Below, one piece after another: positions 7,489 to 13,683 of a DNA stretch of 64,000 nucleotides (positions are counted from its first letter, which is position 1; every line of letters begins with the position of its first letter). The stretch is from CAVPTL01 sp963794415 (GTDB taxonomy: Bacteria; Actinomycetota; Thermoleophilia; Gaiellales; JAICJC01), in contig CAWCDI010000001.1 in NCBI GenBank assembly GCA_963794415.1, forward strand, positions 1,302,001 to 1,366,000. The letters run 5' to 3'. The notes beneath the pieces were generated by a model that did not search any database, was not told the origin of the DNA, and saw only the letters and a list, made by a program, of their open reading frames with translations. The position numbers and the translations under genes are program-made.

Positions 7489-8175
7489 CTACGCCATCGC
7501 CGTTGGTGGAATATCTCGGTCTTGCCGCTCCACGGGATCAGAGGATCCGCGCAGGCTTCGGTTTTCGGCCCATCGCACCAAGACGAACGCAATCGAGAGT
7601 CCTCCGATGATCCAGTAGCACAGGCCGAACTTCGAGACGACGCCATAGCCGAGCTTGACGTAGCGCGGAGTTTGACCCGAGCCTGCGTCAAACTCGTAAC
7701 CACCCTCTGTCCGTCGATATAGGTGGAGACTGCTCCAGTCCGCGCCACCGCCAACCGACGAATCCATGCTTCCGACACCGGACTCGTTGGTCGCAGGCCC
7801 CAAGAAAATCCGCGCTGCCACATCGGTGTGCACCGCCGTGTTCCCGAAGCCGAACCCACCCGGTCGCTTTGAGGTCAGCGTATACGCACCTACCGGAATG
7901 CCGCCAAGCTTGACTTCGACCCATGATCGGTCAGACACCGCTCGGCCCTGGCTCTGCAAGAACTCGACCTGCCCGATCGGCATCCCGACCACGCCGAAGG
8001 GTTGGCACACGGTCACGCCCACGAACACAGCCAACGCGATCGGCCAGTCGATCGAGAAACGCGCACGCACGTTGGCGCTCGCCAGCCACCACCACAAACA
8101 GCCGATGGCGACAACCGCGCCAACTACTTCAACACATGTGATCACGTCCTCGGTCACGAGGCTCCCATCGGACAT
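7489..8175 (-). CDS. Membrane protein with extracytoplasmic domain
   Basis: 228 residues from ATG 8175 (GTG 8217 is an in-frame alternative). Helices at about 12-32 (VVGAVVAIGCLWWWLA) and 41-59 (WPIALAVFVGVTVCQPFGVV) are followed by an outer domain of about 115 residues (GGIPVGAYTLTSKRPGGFGFGN), and a last helix near 180-200 (FGLCYWIIGGLSIAFVLV). Its promoter carries the island palindrome, so it should share a regulator with the 671-1021 and 10475 genes. It fills the whole R3-R4 interval, in opposite orientation to the repeats. Function unknown. Confidence 0.7.
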   Translation of the reverse strand: MSDGSLVTEDVITCVEVVGAVVAIGCLWWWLASANVRARFSIDWPIALAVFVGVTVCQPFGVVGMPIGQVEFLQSQGRAVSDRSWVEVKLGGIPVGAYTLTSKRPGGFGFGNTAVHTDVAARIFLGPATNESGVGSMDSSVGGGADWSSLHLYRRTEGGYEFDAGSGQTPRYVKLGYGVVSKFGLCYWIIGGLSIAFVLVRWAENRSLRGSSDPVERQDRDIPPTAMA

Positions 8176-8217
8176 TTCCTGAGTTGACGTGACTGTTCTC
8201 CGGTTGCCACTACTCAC

Positions 8218-8246
8218 CCTATAGCCCAGAAGCTATGTTCCGTCAA
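8218..8246 (-). promoter_or_regulatory. Promoter of the membrane gene at 7489-8175
   Basis: On the minus strand: TTGACG (8246-8241), 17-bp spacer, TATAGG (8223-8218). The palindrome at 8221-8236 fills the spacer and enters the -10 box. Confidence 0.55.
8221..8236. promoter_or_regulatory. Likely operator copy 3
   Basis: ATAGCCCAGAAGCTAT (minus strand ATAGCTTCTGGGCTAT) fits ATAGCNNNTGRGCTAT shared with 1095-1110 and 10468-10483. Here it sits between -35 and -10 rather than just after the -10 box. Confidence 0.55.
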
Positions 8247-8263
8247 GTGTGGGGCCGCGAGAT

Positions 8264-8395
8264 CAGCGGTTGTACCAGTCCCACCTGTTCGACCAAGAAG
8301 TCCGCGCCAGCCGGTGAACCCAGGCCGTCTGTCCCCAGCGGCCGCAGTCACACGATCTGGAGGCCATCCGGTCATGGCTCCGATGGAGGCACCCA
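8264..8395 (+). repeat. Interspersed repeat R4 with recombinase-tail codons
   Basis: 8264-8317 encodes QRLYQSHLFDQEVRASR and a TGA, matching the end of the recombinase pseudogene at 9795-10242 (QRLYQSHLLDQESRTQR, TGA). The shared non-coding part follows: GCCGTCTGTCC, CACACGATCTGGAGG, and GGCCATCCGGTCATGGCT (about 8362-8379). The end of the unit is diverged. Confidence 0.85.
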
Positions 8396-8524
8396 CCATC
8401 CATCCCGGCATCGGGCCACCCACTCGGTAGCCCAGGTACCCAGGCCTGAGTGTTCAGGCATCAGTTCAGCGTGGAGGCGTTCGAGAGTCTCGAGGAAGGG
8501 CGGTCTGAGTGTTCACCGGAAAAC

Positions 8525-8554
8525 TTGACCGAAGCGTTGCACGCCTCGTACAAT
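8525..8554 (+). promoter_or_regulatory. Promoter of the gene at 8614
   Basis: TTGACC (8525-8530), 18-bp spacer, TACAAT (8549-8554). The leader of about 50 nt contains a possible GGCGG/CCGCC stem and then AGAGGAGA before the GTG. Confidence 0.65.
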
Positions 8555-8613
8555 GGAGCGGCGGCTCCCTGAGACTCGGTGAACCGCCCCGACATCTCAC
8601 TAGAGGAGATTTT

Positions 8614-8856
8614 GTGACAAGTGCGCGTATTCTTGCAAGTCTGACGCGGCGGCGATACTGGCAACTGCGACTCGCGCTAGTCGTCCTGGGACTGTTCCTC
8701 CTCGGTTTCGCCTATGAAATCGGCTTTGCCGGTTGGGGTGTTGTGCTTTGGGCCGCTGCGTTAGGCATAGCGTTGGCAAGCGCGTTGGTTTTCGGATATA
8801 TCGATCGTCATCCGAGCGATGGTTCTGACACGGTTGGCGCGCTGCCCGGATCGTGA
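8614..8856 (+). CDS. Small two-helix membrane protein
   Basis: 80 residues from GTG 8614, chosen because AGAGGAGA lies 5 nt upstream and a promoter is at 8525-8554; the frame is open further upstream. A basic start (SARILASLTRRRYWQLR) is followed by two helices, LALVVLGLFLLGFAYEIGF and GVVLWAAALGIALASALVFGY, and a short acidic tail. No known family. It is in the R4-R5 interval. Confidence 0.7.
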   Translation: MTSARILASLTRRRYWQLRLALVVLGLFLLGFAYEIGFAGWGVVLWAAALGIALASALVFGYIDRHPSDGSDTVGALPGS

Positions 8857-8887
8857 TCGACCCTCTCGCTCGGGGACTCGGGGCGGC

Positions 8888-9217
8888 CTACCTCGGCAAC
8901 TCACCTGGATCAGCGGGACACAGCCCGGCGAGTCTCACCAACCCACGATCGGGACGATCGACCACCACGAACACCTCATAGGACTGGCAGGGCAACACGC
9001 GCCCCTCGGCCCACCCGAGCACCTCGTGCACATCGCGCGCGCCAACAAGCTCAAACTCGGTGGACTTCATCATCGTCGAGGGCGCAGGCAGCGCCTCCCA
9101 GAACCGGACGCGGTAAACCGGAGATGAGATCCCCCACCTCTCGTCGCGCGAATCGACCGGACGAACATCCACACACCCAGTATCCCACCCCAAGGTTTCA
9201 GCGCCCCAGACCGACAC
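8888..9217 (-). CDS. Conserved-looking small soluble protein
   Basis: 109 residues from GTG 9217. The core VYRVRFWEALP...EFELVGARDVHEVLGWAEGRV...YEVFVVVDRPDRGLVRLAG has the pattern I remember from small actinobacterial proteins of unknown role, alternating a YRVxFW strand, a helix and a VVDRxxRGLVRLAG end. An ATG further in (about 9070) is possible, but the conserved-looking start is before it. The gene begins exactly where repeat R5 begins, on the opposite strand. Confidence 0.6.
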   Translation of the reverse strand: MSVWGAETLGWDTGCVDVRPVDSRDERWGISSPVYRVRFWEALPAPSTMMKSTEFELVGARDVHEVLGWAEGRVLPCQSYEVFVVVDRPDRGLVRLAGLCPADPGELPR

Positions 9218-9300
9218 GTGAAGCTCGCGCCACTCGATGAGCCCTCAGGTCGGCCGTCTCGACCGGGGCGCAGTCAAACGATCTGGGAGACCATCGCCGC
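9218..9300 (+). repeat. Interspersed repeat R5, degenerate
   Basis: GTGAAGCTCGCGCCACTCGA, then CCCTCAGGTCGGCCGTCTCG, GCAGTCAAACGATCTGGGAG and a damaged core (ACCATCGCCGCACG). The hairpin and the distal end are lost. Confidence 0.65.
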
Positions 9301-9375
9301 ACGAAAGTCCAGATCAGGGTCATGGCCCACGTCGAGGAACTATGAAGTCCCAATAACCGCTGTTATGCTGGGATG

Positions 9376-9762
9376 ATGGACAGCCGCTCCGCAAGAGTCG
9401 TTCGGATGCTCGCCATCGCAGTGATCGCTCTTGCCGCGACGGGAGCCACGGTGGCGTCGTACATCTGGCAGGGCTACCAGCACGTGTTCACATCGGTCTA
9501 CTTCGGCGTGATCGTCGGGCTCTTGGCCACATGGCTGGCCTCTCTCATTCTCCGCTTGGCAAAAGTTCCACGGCGGAACTCGAAGTCCAGCGGCGGGATT
9601 CGCAATCCGATCGACGCGGTCGGCGTGTGGTACCGCGACCTGGCTTCGTGGAAGCAGATTGGGTTGGCCCTGATCGTGCCGCAGGTTGTCGTCACATGGT
9701 GGCTCATCTACCAGTTTCGGCGGGGCTGGTTCGGGCCGCCCGCTGAACGCCTGGTGTCCTAG
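9376..9762 (+). CDS. Small membrane protein
   Basis: 128 residues from ATG 9376 (an adjacent in-frame ATG is at 9373). A TATGCT -10 box at 9364-9369 is 6 bp before ATG 9376, fitting a leaderless mRNA. Helices are at about 8-28 (VRMLAIAVIALAATGATVASY), 41-60 (VYFGVIVGLLATWLASLIL) and 98-116 (QIGLALIVPQVVVTWWLIY), with a basic loop between. It sits directly before the recombinase remnant in the R5-R6 interval. No family recognised. Confidence 0.65.
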   Translation: MDSRSARVVRMLAIAVIALAATGATVASYIWQGYQHVFTSVYFGVIVGLLATWLASLILRLAKVPRRNSKSSGGIRNPIDAVGVWYRDLASWKQIGLALIVPQVVVTWWLIYQFRRGWFGPPAERLVS

Positions 9763-9794
9763 TTCGGGGACGCCGCAGCGGTGCCACGAGGGGC

Positions 9795-10242
9795 GTGATC
9801 ATCGCCGCCAAGCTCGACCGCGTCAGCCGCGACGTGATCGACTTCGCCAGCCTCCTGAGAGATGCCGACCGCCAGGGCTGGTCGGTGCTCGTGCTCGATC
9901 TCCAGCTTGACACCACGACTCCGGCCGGCCGGTTCACCGCGATCACGATGGCAAACGCCGCCGAGTTCGAGCGCCGCCAAATCGGCGAGCGCACCCGCGT
10001 GGCCCTCCAAGCCAAGAAGGCCAGAGGAGCCAGGCTCGGCCGCCCGCGGCAGACGCCGGACAAGCTCGTCAAGCGCGTGGTGAGAGCGCGGGACAAGGGC
10101 AGCCACCTGGCAGGCGATCGCCGACAAGCTCAACCAGGATGGCGTGCCGACCCAGCGAGGCGGAGCGATGTGGCGCGTCTCCACCGTGCAGCGGCTCTAC
10201 CAGTCCCACCTGCTCGACCAAGAATCACGCACCCAGCGCTGA
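9795..10242 (+). pseudogene. Serine recombinase (resolvase) remnant, truncated and frameshifted
   Basis: Resolvase-family features are clear: AAKLDRVSRDV (the LDRxSR active-site arginine region), GRFTAITMANAAEFERRQIGERTRVAL (the long E helix) and GARLGRPR before a DNA-binding end. The N-terminus with the catalytic serine is missing. After DKGSHL near 10110 the frame shifts; the next frame continues QAIADKLNQDGVPTQRGG...WRVSTVQRLYQSHLLDQE to TGA 10240-10242. Intact enzymes of this type cut and rejoin DNA at short att or res sites. This copy cannot be active. Confidence 0.85.
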
Positions 10243-10341
10243 GCCAAAGCGTCCGTCTCCGATTGGGACTCAAGCTGAGCCGGGGGCCATCCGGGCATGG
10301 CCCTCCCGATAGAAGTCACCTCCCTGTAACCACACAGAGTG
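10190..10341 (+). repeat. Interspersed repeat R6, attached to the recombinase remnant
   Basis: Starts inside the recombinase remnant (QRLYQSHLLDQE), crosses its stop at 10242, then CGTCCGTCTCC, the best-preserved hairpin GGCCATCCGGGCATGGCC (about 10285-10302) with GGGGG/CCTCCC extensions, and the end ACCACACAGAGTGG. It shows how repeat and recombinase belong together. Confidence 0.85.
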
Positions 10342-10440
10342 GAGTTGATGGCTGAGTCCGATCAGGTCGAAGGCCCTCGAAGATGGATACCTCAAGGGAG
10401 AGGTTCCGGCGGCCGATCACGGTGTCAAGGGAGGCTGACC

Positions 10441-10468
10441 TTGACATCCATACCAGAACCGCTATAAA
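10441..10468 (+). promoter_or_regulatory. Consensus promoter of the membrane gene at 10475
   Basis: TTGACA (10441-10446), 16-bp spacer, TATAAA (10463-10468). The ATG is 6 bp after the -10 box, so the mRNA would be leaderless. Confidence 0.75.
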
Positions 10469-10483
10469 TAGCATATGGGCTAT
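10468..10483. promoter_or_regulatory. Likely operator copy 2
   Basis: ATAGCATATGGGCTAT fits ATAGCNNNTGRGCTAT. Its first base is the last base of the -10 box, the same offset as at 1095-1110, so it covers the transcription start and the first codons. Confidence 0.6.
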
Positions 10484-10824
10484 GAACACGCGCTGAGCGT
10501 CGAGTCACACCGAAACCCGGCCCCCACCTGGGCCACTGTCTTGCTGGCCACCGCAGTGGTCACGGTGGGCCTGGCTGTCGTGTTGCAGATCTGGATGACC
10601 TCGTTCTCCATATCTGCTGATACCTGCCACTACTCCCCCACGCGCATCACATCTTTACCCAGGTTTACTATCTTGCGGGGGCCGCATTCGTGATCACGCT
10701 CCTGGGGAGCCTGATCGCCGACGGACGACGCCTCTGGCTCCTATTCCTGCTCATCGGCTTCACTCTCGTCGAAGGCGGATTTATGCTCCACTCAGTCGGG
10801 GCGGTGCCAGCGCAATGCTGGTAA
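10475..10824 (+). pseudogene. Four-helix membrane protein, frameshifted
   Basis: The frame from ATG 10475 gives a first helix (TWATVLLATAVVTVGLAVVLQ) and an outer loop (SADTCHYSP), then loses sense near 10645-10655. The frame one base earlier continues HIFTQVYYLAGAAFVITLLG, GRRLWLLFLLIGFTLVEGG and ends GAVPAQCW at TAA 10822. Joined, it is about 116 residues and parallels the protein at 671-1021 (Cys in first loop, YLxGA, RRxW, Cys near the end). A real frameshift or a sequencing error would both explain it. Confidence 0.65.
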
Positions 10825-11336
10825 GCCGACGATCCGTGCCGGTCGATGCCCGCTCCGGAATCCAGCCATCCATGCCTCGCGGACGAGCGATGGGCGTGGT
10901 TGCCGTCATCGCCGCGTTCGTCGTGCTGGCAGTCGATTGTGGGGGCGGCCATCGCGCCTCGGCCAGGGGCAACATCCTCACCCCGGCGCAGGTCAAGGCG
11001 TCGCTGGTACGAGATGGCGCGACCATCGTCAACTACGTTCCCTCGGCCCCCGATCCGCGACTCGTCTTCCCCCACCAGATCGGCGACATCGGCGCGTCGC
11101 TTCCCAACGCGAAAGACGGCGGCACCGGAGGCGCAGCCGTGTGGGTCTTCGATTCGGAAGCCAACGCCACCGCTGAGGCAAGCACGTACCGCGAGAAGAT
11201 CCAACAGGCGCAGTCAGAAGCGCCGGGCCAACCTGCGATCCACCTCATCCAGCACCGCAACGTCATCGCCCTCCTCAGCAGCATCCTCACCGCGAAGCAG
11301 ATCGCCACCTACCGCCACGCGCTCAACAGCGCCTAG
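10815..11336 (+). CDS. Secreted or membrane-anchored protein
   Basis: 173 residues from ATG 10815, which overlaps the previous stop; ATG 10872 or 10890 is possible and would put the hydrophobic segment (MGVVAVIAAFVVLAVDC) nearer the start, as a signal peptide. The Cys after LAVD is a poor lipobox. The outer part (LTPAQVKASLVRDGATIVNYV...AAVWVFDSEANATAEAS...IAYRHA-like end) looks like a small globular domain. Probably translated after the 10475 gene. No family recognised. Confidence 0.55.
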   Translation: MLVSRRSVPVDARSGIQPSMPRGRAMGVVAVIAAFVVLAVDCGGGHRASARGNILTPAQVKASLVRDGATIVNYVPSAPDPRLVFPHQIGDIGASLPNAKDGGTGGAAVWVFDSEANATAEASTYREKIQQAQSEAPGQPAIHLIQHRNVIALLSSILTAKQIATYRHALNSA

Positions 11337-11600
11337 CGGACGTTCCGCGCGGGTTGTGGGTGGTTGCTCGCGCCTGGCAAGTCTTGGGGTGGAAATGTGC
11401 CGTGCGAGCGGCGTTGTGCCCGGTGCTCGTGGTTGTGTTCCTGGCCGACCGCCACTGGTTCAGCGCGGCTTTTGCTGCTCTTTTACGTCCGCCTGTGCGG
11501 TCGCTGGGCCTGGTTGAACCGCAACGACGCGTTGGAGCGTGCTCGGGCCAAGCGCGAGCACCGGAGTTGACTCTCGGTGCGGATGGGCCACTGAGCGTTT
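11337..11600 (+). other. Region with a degraded membrane-protein-like frame
   Basis: Two overlapping frames share the signal of a small membrane protein. About 11354-11470 reads ARAWQVLGWKCAVRAALCPVLVVVFLADRHW; another frame to 11570 ends LLLLFYVRLCGRWAWLNRNDALERARAKREHRS. A frameshift near 11470 would join them. I treat it as a remnant, not a functional gene. Confidence 0.35.
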
Positions 11601-11651
11601 GCCCGTGTGTTGCGGCTGGTTTCGGGGGCGGTGGCAGGCAATGGCCGAACC
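11601..11651 (+). repeat. Second interspersed repeat, copy C
   Basis: GCCCGTGTGTTGCGGCTGG...GGGGGCGGTGGCAGGCAATGGCCGAACC, the closest match to copy B at 3973. It is 40 bp before R7. Confidence 0.6.
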
Positions 11652-11689
11652 GAACCCTGTCTTGCGTTTGTGGTCGTGCGGGCCCGGCC

Positions 11690-11825
11690 AGTGGCTCGAC
11701 CAGGAAGCTCGCGCCAGCCGCTGAGCTAGGCCGTCCGCCTGTCTCGACCTTGGACTCCCATCCATCTCGGAGGCCATCCGGGCAAGGCCCTGCCGACAGG
11801 ACATTCACCATCTCACGCCGAGAGT
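11690..11825 (+). repeat. Interspersed repeat R7
   Basis: TGGCTCGACCAGGAAGCTCGCGCCAGCCGCTGA encodes WLDQEARASR and the stop, then GGCCGTCCGCCTGTCTCGACC, a weakened core GGCCATCCGGGCAAGGCC (about 11772-11789) and a diverged end. Last copy before the toxin-antitoxin genes. Confidence 0.8.
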
Positions 11826-12000
11826 TGGGTCGCTGGCGCACCGTTGGCGATCTTCGACCCCGTAACAGCGCAGTCGCTGCAGCCGAGTTCGCTGTCTGTC
11901 GTCCGTGAGGCAGGCGGCCGGTGCTCAGAGGCGAATGGCGTAGGGTTGGACAGTTCAACTTCTAGGGAGATTCACCGTAGCCCTCGATCCTCCAGTCGAA

Positions 12001-12648
12001 ATGCCCCCCAGGGGCTGGTATACCGCGTACGCGGTCGGGCTTCTTGCAGGCGTGTCTGGGCGCACGATTGGCCAGTGGGCTCGGCGTGGCTACATACGAT
12101 CGAGTCAATCCGCTGGGAATCCCCGGATCTACAGCTACCAGGACGCGGCGGAAGCGTTGGTCGTTCACGAACTCCTCGTCGCTCACTTCTCGCACAAGGA
12201 GATCAAGAGTGCGATCAGTCTTCTTCGGCAGATCTACCCGCTCAACTGGCCGCTGCAGAATAGCCCCGACCTCGCAGTGGCTGGAGAGGCTGACGGGGTG
12301 CGTGGGCGACTAGTGCGAGGAGACGAAGCGGCCGCGTTTGATTTGATCGACCGCCCCGAACAGGAAGTCATCAACCCAGAGAACCTTCGGCGGATCAGCG
12401 AGTACTTGCGACGAGGTGGGTGGGCTGCGCGAACCCGACCCGAGATCACTCACGTCGAGGTTGATCCTGATCGTCTGAGTGGGGAGCCGGTCATCAAAGG
12501 CACCAGAATCTCTGCCGCTCACATCGCGGAACTCGCGAGAGTTGAGGGTAACAAGGTGGCTCGCCTTGACTATGACGTCACCGATGTCGAGATCGAGGAC
12601 GCAAAGAAATGGTGGGCAGCGGTGCGCGGCTATGCGAGGACGGCATAA
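12001..12648 (+). CDS. VapB45-like antitoxin: MerR-like HTH plus DUF433
   Basis: 215 residues. The N-terminal 60 residues (YTAYAVGLLAGVSGRTIGQWARRGYIRSS...PRIYSYQDAAEALVVHELL) form a MerR-type winged helix-turn-helix for binding its own promoter. The C-terminal part (VDPDRLSGEPVIKGTRISAAHIAELARVEG, about 154-183) is the DUF433 signature that contacts the toxin. Length and domain order match the M. tuberculosis VapB45 type. The next gene, overlapping by up to 40 nt, is the PIN-like toxin. It neutralises the toxin and probably represses the pair. Confidence 0.75.
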   Translation: MPPRGWYTAYAVGLLAGVSGRTIGQWARRGYIRSSQSAGNPRIYSYQDAAEALVVHELLVAHFSHKEIKSAISLLRQIYPLNWPLQNSPDLAVAGEADGVRGRLVRGDEAAAFDLIDRPEQEVINPENLRRISEYLRRGGWAARTRPEITHVEVDPDRLSGEPVIKGTRISAAHIAELARVEGNKVARLDYDVTDVEIEDAKKWWAAVRGYARTA

Positions 12649-13073
12649 CGGCTGCTCCTCTTCTCGTGATCGACAGCGATCTTCCCAAGCGACTCGCGGG
12701 GGAGTTGTCCTCCCGCGGCCGGACGGCAGTATCTACGCACTCGATCGGCCGACGGCACGACAAGGATCCCGAGCTACTCCCCGGACTCGTCGCCGAATAC
12801 GGCGACGTGAGGTGGGTATTGATCACTAGCGACGATTCGATGCCGTTCGATCACGGGGCTCTGATCGGAAGCCTCGGGCTGACCGTGGCCACAGTCGATC
12901 CCAAGCGACCAGAGAACATGCACCAAGATTCCTGGCGGAGGGACGTCATACACCGCTGGGCGCATGCCATCGAGAGGCAGCCGATCTCGACCATCCGCCG
13001 GTACAGCGCAAGTACGCACCGCGTTTGGAAACACCGCCCACGGCCAGAGAAAAATCCAGTGCTGTTTCGCTGA
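12609..13073 (+). CDS. VapC45-like PIN-domain toxin
   Basis: 154 residues from ATG 12609, or 135 from GTG 12666 (VIDSDLPKRL), which fits the family start better. The core IDSDLPKRLAGELSSRGRTAVSTHSIG...DPELLPGLVAEYGDVRWVLITSDDSMP resembles the DUF5615/Mut7-C branch of PIN-like nucleases: an Asp in the first strand, LITSDD at the second acidic site. Paired with a DUF433 antitoxin, it is expected to be an RNase released when the antitoxin is degraded. The C-terminal 50 residues are basic and variable. Confidence 0.7.
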   Translation: MVGSGARLCEDGITAAPLLVIDSDLPKRLAGELSSRGRTAVSTHSIGRRHDKDPELLPGLVAEYGDVRWVLITSDDSMPFDHGALIGSLGLTVATVDPKRPENMHQDSWRRDVIHRWAHAIERQPISTIRRYSASTHRVWKHRPRPEKNPVLFR

Positions 13074-13198
13074 TCGGTTTCGCAGCCCGCGAACGATCAA
13101 CAGACTCGCCCTAACCGTTGTGAGCGGACGCGATCCGCTGCCGCAGGCACCGCCGTCTCGATTATCTGGACGCGCAAGCGCGAACTACAATCCTTGAG

Positions 13199-13645
13199 GT
13201 GGCCACCGTCGGCGTCCTCATCCTCATCGCCATCGCCGCCATCTTCGGCCGCTGGTGCCGAGGCTGGACACGCTGGATCGCCTGCACGCTGATCGGCGAG
13301 GTTCTCCTGGCCGCCTTTACCTTCTGGCCCGCCTCAGCCCAGGGAGGCCGTCACGTGCTCGGCGGCCTCGCCATGATCGCATGGCCGATCTTCACCTTCG
13401 TCTCAGCATTGATCGGCGCTGACCGAGACTACGACGCAGGGTTCCCCTACAACCCCGAGCCCGTGATCACCGAGGCCGACATCCGGCGCAGGAGAGATGA
13501 GGAGCGAGCCAACGCCGTGCTCGATGTGTTCGAGGCCAGGTACGGGCGACCACCCTCAGTAACGGAGGCCGCGATGGTGGCGGCGCAGCTTGAGGACGAG
13601 CCCAATCCGGTGAAGCGGTGGCCAGATCCCACGACGGGTCGGTAG
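13199..13645 (+). CDS. Membrane protein with acidic cytoplasmic tail
   Basis: 148 residues from GTG 13199. TACAAT at 13186-13191 is 7 bp upstream, so the mRNA is probably leaderless. Three helices in the first 75 residues (VGVLILIAIAAIFGRW, WIACTLIGEVLLAAFTFWPA, VLGGLAMIAWPIFTFVSALIG) are followed by a charged tail (EADIRRRRDEERANAVLDVFEARYGRPPSVTEAAMVAAQLEDE), with helical character as in small HTH or adaptor segments. Family unknown. Confidence 0.7.
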   Translation: MATVGVLILIAIAAIFGRWCRGWTRWIACTLIGEVLLAAFTFWPASAQGGRHVLGGLAMIAWPIFTFVSALIGADRDYDAGFPYNPEPVITEADIRRRRDEERANAVLDVFEARYGRPPSVTEAAMVAAQLEDEPNPVKRWPDPTTGR

Positions 13646-13683
13646 AGCCCACCGCCACGACCCGTGTCGGGTAGGTTGTTCTG

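Noticed and set aside
189..11825. Integron attC sites
   Set aside because: I looked for GTTRRRY/RYYYAAC core sites and for an integron-type integrase near the repeats and saw none. The repeats are tied to a serine recombinase tail instead.
11354..11908. 184-residue protein on the plus strand
   Set aside because: It crosses repeat copies C and R7 and combines pieces of different frames; only a short membrane-like remnant before 11570 is plausible.
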